DNA of 64,000 nt from Brevundimonas diminuta (GCF_022654015.1 NZ_CP073063.1:2480001-2544000), one strand, 5' to 3'. Counted from the stretch's first letter, positions 18,964 through 28,194 are shown. Notes: generated by a model not told the origin, from the letters alone. A program made the numbers and translations.

Positions 18964-19513
18964 CTGCTGACGGCGACGTGCCCGATGATTCCTCGACGTG
19001 GGGAGGGCACGTCGGCACGGCGTCTGACGAAGTCTGCAATCCGCCGATTACGACCTGGATGACGGGCTCGTTCCAACGTTCGTAGCTGACCATCCCCGAG
19101 GGCACGGTGCAGACTGAGGTTTCGGCAGGCCCCCGCGCCTGCCCGCCCACATACCTGACGATGAAGCCGGAATACTTCAGGCCCTCGCCCTGACTGTTCT
19201 CGACCTTCAGCACCGAACCCACGTCCCGGCGCGCGTGCAGTCCGAACCTGATCGTTCCAGGCGCCGCCTCATTAAGCGGGCCGCGTGAACCTTCGGCAGG
19301 CGGCAGGACATCGCCAATATCGATGCGGTCGACCTTGATCAGGTCGTAGGTTCCATTCGCGTTGCGACGCAGCGTCGCCCGCTCGCCTATGGCGACATTA
19401 AGCGTGCCTTGCACGAAGCCGGACCGCCGACCTTCGAACTGTTGAGGTGTGGCGGGATATGCCGGCTGGGCGTCCTGCATGAGGAACCCTGCCATCAAGG
19501 CGGCCAGTTGCAT
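18950..19513 (-). CDS. Secreted hypothetical protein
   Basis: 187 residues from the ATG at 19513, preceded by GGAG nine bases upstream; an in-frame ATG at 19564 also exists. [18 protein letters not shown] looks like a short signal peptide. The rest is soluble, mixed alpha/beta with two cysteines (VCTVPS and VPTCPP) that could form a disulphide. I do not recognise a family. The 3' end overlaps scoB by 14 bases, and the base composition is somewhat less GC-rich than in the neighbours. No functional link to either flank is visible. Confidence 0.6.
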   Translation of the reverse strand: MQLAALMAGFLMQDAQPAYPATPQQFEGRRSGFVQGTLNVAIGERATLRRNANGTYDLIKVDRIDIGDVLPPAEGSRGPLNEAAPGTIRFGLHARRDVGSVLKVENSQGEGLKYSGFIVRYVGGQARGPAETSVCTVPSGMVSYERWNEPVIQVVIGGLQTSSDAVPTCPPHVEESSGTSPSAVRPS

Positions 19514-19625
19514 GATGATCTCCAGTTGCAAGCCAGCTAGCCTGCATCGCCTCAGATCCGTCAAGCGACAATGATTGAGAAGATCGTGCTAATGGTCGAA
19601 GGTCGATTGGGCAGCGCCAATGAGC

Positions 19626-20393
19626 CTAAGCGTCTAACCGGCGATAGGCGGCGCCCACGAAGGCCATCGTCAGCGGGGCCTGTAAGCCCGTCAGCACGAC
19701 GGCGAATACGATCCAGCCCGCCGTCCCCGACAGCAGCCCCGCGCCCCACAGCAACACCAGCGCGATCTTCGGCGCCGCCGTCACGACAAGCCCGACCAGC
19801 AGGGGCCAGAAGCCGCCGCGCGCGATGCTCATGCTCTGCAACGACACCATCTGCCCGCGCCCGATCGTCGCCGGCGCGAACAGGAACAGGCGCACCGCGA
19901 AGGCGATGACAGCGAACAGGGCGAAGGCTGTGACGACCGCCAGCAGGGTCAACTTCCATGCCGGCCCCACCGCGCTCCACTGGCGCATCTCGATGGCCCG
20001 GGCGTTCAACTCAGCCATGCCGAACACGGCCAACAGGACCAGGGCCACGACCGACAGGATCATGGCGAGAAAGATCGCGCACAGCAGGCCCGCGCCCAGC
20101 AGCCGCACCTCCGGTCGTCCAAACTGCAACCCGACCGGCCCCAGGCCCAGCCGCCGCGCCCCGGCCAGATCGTCGGTGATGGCGATCCGCGCCAGCGCGC
20201 CCGCCGGCACCAGCGTCGAGGCCAGAGCGCCTGCCGCCCAGATCAGGCCCGCCGGGCCCGTCGCCAGCGGCTTGAGGCTCCAGACCACGGCCGCCAGCAC
20301 GATCGCGCCGCAGGCCCCGCGCCACAGGCGAGGCAGGGCGCGGGCCGCCGCCGACAGCGTCTCGCCCAGCCGCAAAATCCGATGCTCGCTCAC
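19626..20393 (-). CDS. Integral membrane protein of unknown function
   Basis: 255 residues from a GTG at 20393 (VSEHRILRLGETLS); frame-open sequence upstream has no likely start. Six hydrophobic segments are visible (around 30-50, 60-75, 98-125, 150-175, 195-215 and 222-250). No enzymatic motif is seen. The pattern of 'ILRLGE.L..A...LPRLWRG' followed by paired helices resembles glycerophosphoryl-diester-phosphodiesterase membrane-domain-type proteins, but I cannot confirm this. It is divergent from trmFO, 76 bases away. Confidence 0.65.
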   Translation of the reverse strand: MSEHRILRLGETLSAAARALPRLWRGACGAIVLAAVVWSLKPLATGPAGLIWAAGALASTLVPAGALARIAITDDLAGARRLGLGPVGLQFGRPEVRLLGAGLLCAIFLAMILSVVALVLLAVFGMAELNARAIEMRQWSAVGPAWKLTLLAVVTAFALFAVIAFAVRLFLFAPATIGRGQMVSLQSMSIARGGFWPLLVGLVVTAAPKIALVLLWGAGLLSGTAGWIVFAVVLTGLQAPLTMAFVGAAYRRLDA

Positions 20394-20469
20394 TCTACGC
20401 CCCCGATGACCGGCGGCGGATATAGCAGGGGGCCATGACACCGCGCCACCCGCCCGCTAGAAGGCCGCG

Positions 20470-21873
20470 ATGAGCGCTTCCCCCTCTCCTTCTCCCATCC
20501 ACGTCATCGGTGGCGGCCTGGCCGGCTCCGAGGCCGCCTGGCAGATCGCCCAGGCCGGCGTGCCCGTCATCCTGCACGAGATGCGCGGCGTGCCCGGCGT
20601 CAAGACCGACGCCCACCACACCGATGGCCTGGCCGAGTTGGTCTGCTCCAACTCCTTCCGGTCGGACGACTGGCAGTTCAATGCGGTCGGCCTGTTGCAC
20701 GCCGAGATGCGGGCGCTGGATTCGGTCATCATGTCCTGTGGCGACATCAACCAGGTGCCGGCCGGCGGCGCCCTGGCCGTGGACCGCGATGCCTTCTCCC
20801 AGGCGGTGACCGCCAAACTGACCGCCCACCCCTTGGTCACGATCGTGCGCGAAGAGATCGCCGGCCTGCCGCCGCAAGAGTGGGACAATGTCATCGTCGC
20901 CACCGGCCCCCTGACCTCCCCTGCCCTGGCCGACGCCATCCTGAAGGCGACGGGCGAAGAGTCCTTGAGCTTCTTCGACGCCATCGCCCCCATCGTTCAC
21001 GCCGACTCGATCGACTTCGACATCGCCTGGCGTCAGTCGCGCTATGACAAGGAGGGTCCGGGCGGCGACGCCGCCGCCTACGTCAACTGCCCGATGGACA
21101 AGGCCCAGTACGAGGCCTTCATCGACGCCCTGCTGAGCGGTCCCAAGGCCGAGTTCAAGGATTGGGAGCACGTCCCCTATTTCGACGGCTGCCTGCCCAT
21201 CGAGGTCATGGCCGAACGTGGTCGCGAGACCCTGCGGCACGGCCCGATGAAGCCGGTCGGACTGACCAATCCGCGCGACCCGCTGGTCAAGGCCTACGCC
21301 ATCGTCCAACTGCGTCAGGACAATGCGCTGGGAACCCTGTTCAACATGGTCGGCTTCCAGACCAAGCTGAAGCACGGGGCGCAGGCCGAGATCTTCCGCA
21401 TGATACCGGGGCTTCAGAACGCCCAGTTCGCGCGCCTGGGCGGTCTGCACCGCAACACTTATCTGAACAGTCCCCAACTGCTGGACAAACAGCTGCGGCT
21501 GAAGGCCATGCCGCGCCTGCGTTTCGCGGGTCAGGTGACGGGCGTCGAAGGCTATGTCGAGAGCGCGGCCATGGGCCTGCTGACCGGCCGACTCGCCGCC
21601 GCCCAGGCCTTGGGTCGCGACCTGGCCCCGCCGCCGCCCGAGACCGCCATCGGCGCCCTGGTCGAGCACATCACGGGCGGGCATCTGGCGGGATCGAAGT
21701 TCCAGCCGATGAACATCAACTACGGCCTGCTGCCACCACTGGAGGCGCCCAAGGTCGACGAGGCCGGCGTCAAGATCCCGCTGAAGGAACGCGGCCGGGC
21801 CAAAAAGCGCCTGATGAGCCTCCGGGCGATGGAAAGCCTGAAGGCCTGGCGCGACGCGGCTTCCGCTAGCTGA
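20470..21873 (+). CDS. trmFO: Methylenetetrahydrofolate-tRNA-(uracil-5-)-methyltransferase
   Basis: 467 residues. The N-terminal FAD motif [45 protein letters not shown] and the later [11 protein letters not shown] are diagnostic for TrmFO. The enzyme makes ribothymidine at position 54 of tRNA with methylene-THF and FADH2, in place of SAM-dependent TrmA. Length is normal for alphaproteobacteria. The last eight bases overlap the convergent small membrane protein gene. Confidence 0.96.
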   Translation: MSASPSPSPIHVIGGGLAGSEAAWQIAQAGVPVILHEMRGVPGVKTDAHHTDGLAELVCSNSFRSDDWQFNAVGLLHAEMRALDSVIMSCGDINQVPAGGALAVDRDAFSQAVTAKLTAHPLVTIVREEIAGLPPQEWDNVIVATGPLTSPALADAILKATGEESLSFFDAIAPIVHADSIDFDIAWRQSRYDKEGPGGDAAAYVNCPMDKAQYEAFIDALLSGPKAEFKDWEHVPYFDGCLPIEVMAERGRETLRHGPMKPVGLTNPRDPLVKAYAIVQLRQDNALGTLFNMVGFQTKLKHGAQAEIFRMIPGLQNAQFARLGGLHRNTYLNSPQLLDKQLRLKAMPRLRFAGQVTGVEGYVESAAMGLLTGRLAAAQALGRDLAPPPPETAIGALVEHITGGHLAGSKFQPMNINYGLLPPLEAPKVDEAGVKIPLKERGRAKKRLMSLRAMESLKAWRDAASAS

Positions 21874-22240
21874 AGATTGTGACCACCGCTGACAGGGCCA
21901 CCAGCGATAGCGGCGCACTCGCGATCATCATGGCGACACGGTAGCGCCTGAACCCAAAGATTATCGAGGCCATCAGCGGACAGGCTAACAAAGAGCCGTA
22001 AAAGGCCACGAAGGCGAGGGCCGAGTTTCGCTGGCTGGCTGTTTCGACATCATCGAGAGCGAACAGCACGGCAAGCGAAGCCACATACATGCCGATTATC
22101 CCAAACAGCGTCGCCACGAAGATCACAATAACCGCCGGCCCGCGCCATGCCTTTTCAGAAGATCGTACCGTCGCCAAAATCATTGCCTTTGTGATGATCG
22201 CTAGCGCTTTCCAATATTCACAACCGCTTATCGAAGACAA
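21866..22240 (-). CDS. Small membrane protein of unknown function
   Basis: 124 residues with three hydrophobic segments (about 35-60, 70-92 and 98-122). No family recognised. The base composition is visibly less GC-rich than trmFO or the MFS gene on either side, and codon use includes AT-ending triplets that are rare elsewhere here, which suggests recent arrival or relaxed selection. It overlaps trmFO by eight bases tail to tail and is separated from the MFS transporter stop by only five bases. Confidence 0.55.
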   Translation of the reverse strand: MSSISGCEYWKALAIITKAMILATVRSSEKAWRGPAVIVIFVATLFGIIGMYVASLAVLFALDDVETASQRNSALAFVAFYGSLLACPLMASIIFGFRRYRVAMMIASAPLSLVALSAVVTIFS

Positions 22241-22245
22241 TCATT

Positions 22246-23451
22246 TCACCTCAGCTTGGGCAGGCCCGGCCGGAAGCCCAGCGTCATTGCGCCCAGCAGG
22301 ATGACGCCGACACCCATCAGCACCCAGGCCTGTGTCAAGTCGGCCATGTGGTCGCGCAACAGGCCGGCGCCGAGCGGCGACAGGCTCGCGATGATGTAGC
22401 CGCCGCCCTGCACGAAGGCGAGCAGATCGCCCGAGCGCGCGGGGTCGTCGATCTGGTCCATCGCCAGGATCAGGCTGAGCGGGAAGATCGCGCCGATACC
22501 GAGACCCAAGAGGATCACGATCGGCACCGCCATGCTGAGGGGCGCGACCACGAGACCGGCCAGACCCGCCAGGGCGAGCACAAGCGCCGTCAGGATCGGT
22601 CCGCGTCGATCCGGGAAGCGCCCGATGGTCAGCGACACCAGCAGGCCGGCCGTCACCTCCGCCGCCGTCATACCGCTGAGCAGATAGCCGGCCGTGGCCC
22701 TCGGCTCGCCCAGGTCGATGTAGAAGGGCGGCAGCCAGGCCAGCATCAATGTATAGGCCGAGGTCCCCAGGCCCATGATCAGAATCAGTCGCCACGCCCG
22801 CCCCTGACGCCAGAAGGGCAGCATCGGGTCCGTCGCCTCGACAACCGCGCTGCGGTTCGGCTCTTCGGACGCGGGATCGCGTGACGCCGCCAGCCAGATC
22901 ACAGCGGCGACGAAGGCCGGCGCGCTCCACAAGGCCAGCGTCCCGGCCCAGCCGATCGTCTCGGCCAGACCGGCCGCCGTGGCCGCCGCGACGGCGGCGC
23001 CGCCCATGATGCCGGTGGTGTAGAGCGCCATGACCGTGCCGAACTGCGCCGGAAAGCCCCGTTTGATGACGACCGGCGCCAAGGCCTGGATCAAGGCGAC
23101 ACCGACCCCGACGACCACGGCGCTGGCGATCAGACCGGTCGCGCCGGTCAGCACCGCCCGCACCAGGCAGGCCCCGCCGATCAGCAGCGCGCCCAGCAAG
23201 ATGCCGCGCCGCTCGCCCAACCGCCGACGCAGCGGCCGGATCGACAGGGCGCCCAGACCGATCATCAGCACGGGCAGAGTGGTCAGCAGGCTGGCGGCGG
23301 TCGAACCCATGCCTGTCGTGCCCTCGATCAGATCCAGCAGCGGCCCCACCGCCGCCATCCCCGGCCGCAGATTCAGCGCCAGGGCGACGATGGCCGCCAG
23401 CAACAGCAGAGAGGCGCCGCGCGCGGGCGTGGCGTCAGATCGTGCGGTCAT
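22246..23451 (-). CDS. MFS transporter, CynX/NimT type
   Basis: 401 residues from the ATG at 23451 (MTARSDATPARG). Twelve hydrophobic segments, LALNLRPGMAAVGPLL in helix 1 and RRLGERRG in the first cytoplasmic loop are typical of the cyanate/2-nitroimidazole transporter (CynX/NimT) group of MFS exporters. Substrate unknown; members export small aromatic or anionic compounds. It diverges from a MarR regulator 66 bases away with a candidate operator in between, so it is probably repressed by that regulator and released by a ligand that may be its own substrate. Confidence 0.87.
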   Translation of the reverse strand: MTARSDATPARGASLLLLAAIVALALNLRPGMAAVGPLLDLIEGTTGMGSTAASLLTTLPVLMIGLGALSIRPLRRRLGERRGILLGALLIGGACLVRAVLTGATGLIASAVVVGVGVALIQALAPVVIKRGFPAQFGTVMALYTTGIMGGAAVAAATAAGLAETIGWAGTLALWSAPAFVAAVIWLAASRDPASEEPNRSAVVEATDPMLPFWRQGRAWRLILIMGLGTSAYTLMLAWLPPFYIDLGEPRATAGYLLSGMTAAEVTAGLLVSLTIGRFPDRRGPILTALVLALAGLAGLVVAPLSMAVPIVILLGLGIGAIFPLSLILAMDQIDDPARSGDLLAFVQGGGYIIASLSPLGAGLLRDHMADLTQAWVLMGVGVILLGAMTLGFRPGLPKLR

Positions 23452-23483
23452 GGTGGGGACTCCGACTGAAAATCGCGCTAGTC

Positions 23484-23513
23484 TCTCGACCTCAAGTATC
23501 TCGATGTCAAGAT
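23484..23513. promoter_or_regulatory. Candidate MarR operator between MFS and MarR genes
   Basis: TCTCGACCTCAAGTA (23484-23498) and TCTCGATGTCAAGAT (23499-23513) are adjacent imperfect direct repeats (11 of 15 positions alike). The second, with one more base on the left, is a quasi-palindrome ATCT..AGAT of the 16-bp size usual for MarR dimers. It ends five bases before the MarR start codon, so binding would block MarR expression and probably the divergent MFS promoter. Confidence 0.55.
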
Positions 23514-23517
23514 AACC

Positions 23518-24009
23518 ATGCCCGATAGAGCTTCTCGCGCCGCCGCCCAATGGGCCGTTCAACGCCCCGACCTGGACATGCTGCCGATGGAAGTGCTGGG
23601 ACGCCTGAACGAGGCGTCGCAACTGGTGATCCGCGAGCGCCAGACGCCGCTGTTCGCGCGCTATGGTTTGCAGCACGGCGAGTTCGACGTGCTGGCGACG
23701 CTGCGCCGATCGGGCGAACGCGAGGGCCTGACGCCGACCGCGCTGTTCGAGGCGGCGATGATGTCTTCCGGCGGCATGACCGCGCGGATCGACCGGCTGG
23801 AAAAGGCGGGCTGGGTCGAGCGGCGCCCGCATCCCAGCGACCGACGGGCGACCCTGGTCCGCCTGACGGACAAGGGTTTCGACCTGATCGAGACGATCAT
23901 GCCCAGCCATCAGGAGACGGCCAAAGAGGCTTTGAGCAGCCTGTCGCGAGAGGATCAGAAAACGCTGAACGCCCTGCTGACCCGCTTGATCGCCGGCCTG
24001 AACGGCTAG
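23518..24009 (+). CDS. MarR-family transcriptional regulator
   Basis: 163 residues. A winged helix-turn-helix occupies about residues 55-125: EFDVLATLRRSGE, LTPTALFEAAMMSSGGMTARIDRLEKAGWVER and the wing RRPHPSDRRATLVRLTDKG. The last is the MarR wing signature with its D-x-R. It forms dimers and usually represses its own gene and a divergent transporter; the operator candidate just upstream supports this. No Shine-Dalgarno is visible before the ATG at 23518. The ligand is unknown. Confidence 0.92.
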   Translation: MPDRASRAAAQWAVQRPDLDMLPMEVLGRLNEASQLVIRERQTPLFARYGLQHGEFDVLATLRRSGEREGLTPTALFEAAMMSSGGMTARIDRLEKAGWVERRPHPSDRRATLVRLTDKGFDLIETIMPSHQETAKEALSSLSREDQKTLNALLTRLIAGLNG

Positions 24010-24010
24010 G

Positions 24011-24646
24011 TCAGATCCGGCCGCGCAGCACGGCCCAGAGCAGGCGCAGCCGCTTCAGCGGTTCCGGTTGGTCTGGATCGGTCAGGGCGGCGTGAGCCAC
24101 GGCCGGGAAGCCGGCAGGCGGCAGGCGTTTCAGCGCGCCATTCGCGATAGATCTCAGGGACGCCGCCTCTTGGCGCCGGCCGGTTTGCGTCAGCCCCCAG
24201 ACGCGGGCCGCATCGGCCACAGCGGCGTCATGCCCCTGCCCTGCCAGCACACTCGTTGCGACCTGCATCGGGCCGACGTAGAAGGCGTCGAGGTCGTGCG
24301 GTTCTTCGCGCACCCGGCCGATGTGGGCGTCGATTAAGGCGTCGAACGGCGCACGGTCTAGGCCGTGGCGCGCTACAAGATCGGTCAGCGCCTCCAGCAC
24401 CGGATGGCCCTTGCGCGGCACGCCGGCGAAGACGCCGTCCATCTGTTCCGCCCACCAGGTGTAGCGCATCTCGGCCAGCAGCGGCTGGGTCACGCGCGTG
24501 GGGATGGTCATCAGCTCGGCTTCGAAGGCGTAGAGCGTGATGAGGTCAGCGCGGGCGCGGTCATCCGCGACCAGGCGGCTGGACAGCCAGCGGTCGAGGT
24601 CGGCGGTGCGGACCTGTTGGTCGAGCGGTTCCGCAGGCTCGGTCAA
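24011..24646 (-). CDS. Squalene/phytoene synthase-family protein, probably non-catalytic
   Basis: 211 residues with family features such as LYAFEAELMTIP, RYTWWAEQMDG and HPVLEALTDL, as in the COG1562 proteins related to human NDUFAF6. The two Asp-rich motifs (DxxxD) that bind prenyl diphosphates are not seen, and the protein is shorter than true synthases (about 280-340). It therefore may act in respiratory complex I assembly rather than in making squalene or phytoene; this is inference from NDUFAF6. It overlaps the polyprenyl synthase gene by four bases, so both are co-expressed. Confidence 0.75.
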   Translation of the reverse strand: MTEPAEPLDQQVRTADLDRWLSSRLVADDRARADLITLYAFEAELMTIPTRVTQPLLAEMRYTWWAEQMDGVFAGVPRKGHPVLEALTDLVARHGLDRAPFDALIDAHIGRVREEPHDLDAFYVGPMQVATSVLAGQGHDAAVADAARVWGLTQTGRRQEAASLRSIANGALKRLPPAGFPAVAHAALTDPDQPEPLKRLRLLWAVLRGRI

Positions 24647-25659
24647 GCGGCGCGCGACACCGCGAAATCGGCGAGGTCTTCCAGCGCGGCGCGCCAGTCG
24701 CTGGACGGCAGGACCGACAGGGCCGCCTTGGCCTGATCGGCATAGTCGCCGGCCAGGTCCAGGGTCGCGCCGATGGCGCCCGAGCCGATGATCAGTTCGC
24801 GCGCGCGGGTGAAGTCTTCGGGCGTCCGCTCGCCCTTGGTCACGGTGCGCTCCCAGAAGGCTTCCTCGCGGCCGCGCGTGCGGGCGACGGCCAGCAGCAG
24901 CGGCAGGGTCGCCTTGCCCTCGTTGAAATCGTCGCCGGCGTTCTTGCCCAGGGCCTCGGCCGTCGCGCCGTAGTCCAGGGCGTCGTCGGCCAGTTGGAAG
25001 GCGATGCCCAGCGCCATGCCGTAGTCGCGCAAAGCCTTGATCGCAGCCGGATCGGCGCCGGCACCCACCGCGCCCGCCTCGGCGGCGGCGGCAAACAGTT
25101 CGGCGGTCTTGGCCGAGATGATCTGCAGATAGGTGGCCTGGTCCAGATTCAGGTCGTGGGCGCGCGTCAGCTGCAGCACCTCGCCCTCGGAGATCACGCG
25201 CGAAGCCTCGGCCAGAATGCCCAGGGCGCGCATCGAATCCGTCTCGACCATCAGTTCGAAGGCGCGAGCGAACAGGAAGTCGCCGACGAGGACGCTGGTA
25301 GGCGCGCCCCAGATCAGGTGGGCCGCGACCTTGCCGCGACGCAGCTCGGACGCATCGACGATGTCGTCATGCAACAGGGTGGCGGTGTGGATGAACTCGA
25401 CGGCAGCGGCCAGTTTGCGCGGCGCGACAATGTCGTCCGTCGCGCCCACGGCGCGCGCCGCGGCGACGGTCATCAGGGGGCGCAGACGCTTTCCGCCCGC
25501 CGACACCAGATGTTCGGCCAGTTTCGGAATGATCGGCACGTCCGACTGCATCCGATCCAGGATCAGGGCGTCCACGGCAGCCATATCGACCTCAGCCAGC
25601 CGGACAAGGGCGTTGACGTCCCCCTTCGGGCGGTGAGCGGCAGCGATGGCGACGTCCAA
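24643..25659 (-). CDS. ispB: Polyprenyl diphosphate synthase for the ubiquinone side chain
   Basis: 338 residues, a long-chain trans-prenyltransferase. AGGKRLRP, first Asp motif HDDIVD, and second Asp motif QLADDALDY with KNAGDDFNEGKATLP are all intact. It makes the octaprenyl- or decaprenyl diphosphate used for ubiquinone; product length cannot be read by eye, and ubiquinone-10 is usual in Caulobacterales. It is divergent from the TrmN6-like gene, with a 123-base intergenic region. Confidence 0.92.
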   Translation of the reverse strand: MDVAIAAAHRPKGDVNALVRLAEVDMAAVDALILDRMQSDVPIIPKLAEHLVSAGGKRLRPLMTVAAARAVGATDDIVAPRKLAAAVEFIHTATLLHDDIVDASELRRGKVAAHLIWGAPTSVLVGDFLFARAFELMVETDSMRALGILAEASRVISEGEVLQLTRAHDLNLDQATYLQIISAKTAELFAAAAEAGAVGAGADPAAIKALRDYGMALGIAFQLADDALDYGATAEALGKNAGDDFNEGKATLPLLLAVARTRGREEAFWERTVTKGERTPEDFTRARELIIGSGAIGATLDLAGDYADQAKAALSVLPSSDWRAALEDLADFAVSRAA

Positions 25660-25753
25660 ACGAATACTCTTTCACTGGCGCGGCGGGCCGCGGGAATGGC
25701 TTTTTGCGGCCGGGCCGGCTTGCCCCCGCGAGTTGCGGCGCACAATGATGTTC

Positions 25754-25768
25754 GACCCCTTGGGGGTC
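25754..25768. repeat. Short inverted repeat near the start of the TrmN6-like gene
   Basis: GACCCC and GGGGTC flank TTG, giving a 6-bp stem 15 bases before the TTG start codon and just ahead of its AAGGAG. It could limit ribosome access or be an operator; unsupported beyond the sequence. Confidence 0.3.
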
Positions 25769-25782
25769 AAGGAGATTGAGGC

Positions 25783-26541
25783 TTGGAGCCGGTCGAAACC
25801 CTGCCGACGACGATCGTCGAGAACGGCCTGTTGAACGGCCGGGTGCGCTTGCGTCAACCCGCGCGCGGCTATCGCGCCGGGATGGATGCGGCTTTGCTGG
25901 CGGCGGCGGTCCCGGCGGAGGGGGGCCAGAGCGTGATCGAGGCGGGCTGCGGGGCCGGCGCGGTCCTGATGCAGATTGCGGCGCGACGACCGGGCGTGAC
26001 CCTGACGGGCGTGGAGCGCGATCCGGCGATGGCGGCGCTGGCGACCGAGAATGCGGCGCTGAACGGCGCAGCTGGATCCGCCGTGATTCGTCAGGGCGAC
26101 GTGGCGGCCGGGTTTCGGGCCCTGGGCGTGGAACCGGCCGACTGGGCCATATCCAATCCCCCCTTCTTCGATGACGCCACCGCGTTGCGCGCCCCGGCCG
26201 AAGGCAAGCGGGGCGCCTGGATGGCCGACGACGGACTGAAGGCTTGGACGGATTTCCTGTTGAAGGCGGTGAAGGAAGGCGGGCGCATCGTGGTCGTTCA
26301 CCGCGCCGACCGACTGGCCGATCTGCTGGCTCTGCTGGGCGTAAAGGCGGGGTCGTTCGCCGTGCGACCGATCCATCCCTTCGCGGACGAGCCGGCCAAG
26401 CGTGTGCTGTTGCACGCCATAAAGACCGGGCGCGCGCCGCTGCGGCTGCTGCCGCCGCTGATCCTGCACGACCGCGAGGGCGGCAAGCACACCCCCCAGG
26501 CCGAGGCCATCCTGCGCGGCGAGGCGTCGCTGGGCTGGTGA
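25783..26541 (+). CDS. TrmN6-like tRNA (adenine-N6)-methyltransferase
   Basis: 252 residues from a TTG at 25783, chosen because AAGGAG lies eight bases upstream. The Rossmann SAM motif VIEAGCGAGAVLMQ and the catalytic N6-adenine motif ISNPPFF are clear; RGYRAGMDAALLAAA at the start is typical of the TrmN6/YfiC group (tRNA1-Val A37). The exact tRNA target is inference. It is followed, 63 bases later, by a nucleotidyltransferase-fold gene and tgt, so a tRNA-modification operon is likely. Confidence 0.82.
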   Translation: MEPVETLPTTIVENGLLNGRVRLRQPARGYRAGMDAALLAAAVPAEGGQSVIEAGCGAGAVLMQIAARRPGVTLTGVERDPAMAALATENAALNGAAGSAVIRQGDVAAGFRALGVEPADWAISNPPFFDDATALRAPAEGKRGAWMADDGLKAWTDFLLKAVKEGGRIVVVHRADRLADLLALLGVKAGSFAVRPIHPFADEPAKRVLLHAIKTGRAPLRLLPPLILHDREGGKHTPQAEAILRGEASLGW

Positions 26542-26604
26542 TCGGGTGGTCAATCGCGACCGGAACGCCTAAATGCCGCCTCCTGACGAAATCGAGCCCG
26601 CCCC

Positions 26605-27078
26605 GTGTCACCCGACGACCTTCCGCATGATCTTCAAGACGGCCTGATCGCCGTCGGCGAGGCCGCGCGCGACCTGCGCGAGCCGTGGTGGATTTTCGGC
26701 GGAGCGGCCATGGCGCTCTATGGCCTGACCGACATCCATGTGCCCGATATCGACGTGCTTTGCGCGCCGCGGGATGCGCGCAGCCTGCTGGGCGCGCTGG
26801 GCGGCGTGGTGATACCCGATCCGGGCGAAGGCCTGTTCCGCTCCGCCGTCTTCGGACGCGCGCCGGATCAGCCGATCCTGGTCGAGGTCATGGCCGATCT
26901 GGAGACCCGCGACGGCGGCGACTGGACGCCGGTCGCCTTCGGCTCGCGCCGCCGCGTCTTCGTCGAGGACACGCCCCTGTTCGTCCCGGACATCCGGGAC
27001 CACATCGCCCTGTATCGCCTGTTCGGCCGCCCCAAGGATCTGGCGCGCGTCGAACAGCTTGAACGACTGATCGCCTGA
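26605..27078 (+). CDS. Nucleotidyltransferase-fold hypothetical protein abutting tgt
   Basis: 157 residues from a GTG at 26605. WIFGGAAMALYG followed by VPDIDVL fits the minimal nucleotidyltransferase signature (GG, then D-x-D after about 14 residues), and ILVEVMADLE could supply the third acidic position. No longer domain is seen. The stop codon directly touches the ATG of tgt, so translation is coupled. Proteins of this kind include antitoxin-like NTases and tRNA-acting enzymes; activity and substrate are unknown. It stands in a tRNA-modification context between a methyltransferase and Tgt. Confidence 0.65.
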   Translation: MSPDDLPHDLQDGLIAVGEAARDLREPWWIFGGAAMALYGLTDIHVPDIDVLCAPRDARSLLGALGGVVIPDPGEGLFRSAVFGRAPDQPILVEVMADLETRDGGDWTPVAFGSRRRVFVEDTPLFVPDIRDHIALYRLFGRPKDLARVEQLERLIA

Positions 27079-28191
27079 ATGCCTTTCCCCTTCCAGATTT
27101 CCGCCACCGAGGGCCGCGCCCGCACCGGGGTGCTGAAGACCGCGCGCGGCGACATTCGCACCCCCGCCTTCATGCCGGTCGGCACCGCCGCCACGGTCAA
27201 GGCGATGACGGTGGATCAGGTCAAGGCGACCGGCGCCGACATCCTGCTGGGCAATACCTATCACCTGATGCTGCGCCCCGGCCCCGAGCGGATGGAGCGG
27301 CTGGGCGGCCTTCATAAGTTCATGGGCTGGGACAAGCCGATCCTGACCGACAGTGGCGGGTTCCAGGTCATGTCCCTGGCCGGCATCTCCAAGGTGAAGG
27401 AGGAGGCCGTGACCTTCTCCAGCCACATCGACGGCTCCAAACACGTTCTGACGCCCGAGCGGTCCATCGAAATCCAGGCCGACCGGATCGGCGCCGACAT
27501 CTCGATGCAGCTGGACCAGTGCGTCGCCTATCCGGCCGAGAAGGATGCAGCCAGAAAGGCGATGGAGCTGTCGATCCGCTGGGGCGCGCGCTCCAAGGCC
27601 CGTTTCGGCCAGCGTGAGAACCAGGCCCTGTTCGGCATCCAGCAAGGGTCTACCTTCGAGGACCTGCGCCGCCAGTCGTCGGAACAGCTTCAAGAGATCG
27701 GCTTCGACGGCTATGCCATCGGCGGTCTGGCGGTCGGCGAAGGCCATCAGGCCATGTGCGAGGTGCTGGACTATGCGCCCGAAATGCTGCCGCCCGACCG
27801 TCCGCGCTATCTGATGGGCGTGGGCAAACCTGTCGATCTGGTCGAGGCGGTGTATCGCGGCGTGGACATGTTCGACTGCGTCCTGCCGACCCGCGCCGGT
27901 CGTCACGGTCAGGCCTGGACCTGGGACGGGCCTCTGAACCTGAAGAACGCCCGCTTCGCCGAGGACCAAGACCCGCTAGACCCGACAATCGACGGCCCGT
28001 CATCGCAGTATTCGAAGGCCTATCTGCACCACCTGATCCGCGCCGACGAAATCCTGGGCAAGGTGCTGCTGAGCTGGCACAACATCGCCTTCTATCAGGC
28101 GCTGACGGCGGCCATGCGCGCGGCGATTTCCGAGGGTCGGTTCGAGCAGTTCAGGCGCGACTTCCACGCCCGCCACACGTCGAACGGCTGA
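27079..28191 (+). CDS. tgt: tRNA-guanine transglycosylase lacking the zinc cysteines
   Basis: 370 residues, normal TGT length. Exchanges guanine 34 for a 7-deazaguanine (preQ1 in bacteria) in GUN anticodon tRNAs. The catalytic core is present: [24 protein letters not shown] (Asp acid/base), [15 protein letters not shown] and [10 protein letters not shown] (nucleophile Asp). The usual zinc site C-x-C-x2-C before the YSRAYLHHL segment is absent: residues 303-310 read TIDGPSSQ before YSKAYLHHL, although the fourth ligand, His334 in SWHN, remains. The queA gene is not nearby. Either the clade has a zinc-free TGT or the enzyme has another job. It abuts the NTase-fold gene and converges on a lipoprotein gene three bases away. 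Confidence 0.9.
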   Translation: MPFPFQISATEGRARTGVLKTARGDIRTPAFMPVGTAATVKAMTVDQVKATGADILLGNTYHLMLRPGPERMERLGGLHKFMGWDKPILTDSGGFQVMSLAGISKVKEEAVTFSSHIDGSKHVLTPERSIEIQADRIGADISMQLDQCVAYPAEKDAARKAMELSIRWGARSKARFGQRENQALFGIQQGSTFEDLRRQSSEQLQEIGFDGYAIGGLAVGEGHQAMCEVLDYAPEMLPPDRPRYLMGVGKPVDLVEAVYRGVDMFDCVLPTRAGRHGQAWTWDGPLNLKNARFAEDQDPLDPTIDGPSSQYSKAYLHHLIRADEILGKVLLSWHNIAFYQALTAAMRAAISEGRFEQFRRDFHARHTSNG

Positions 28192-28194
28192 CGA

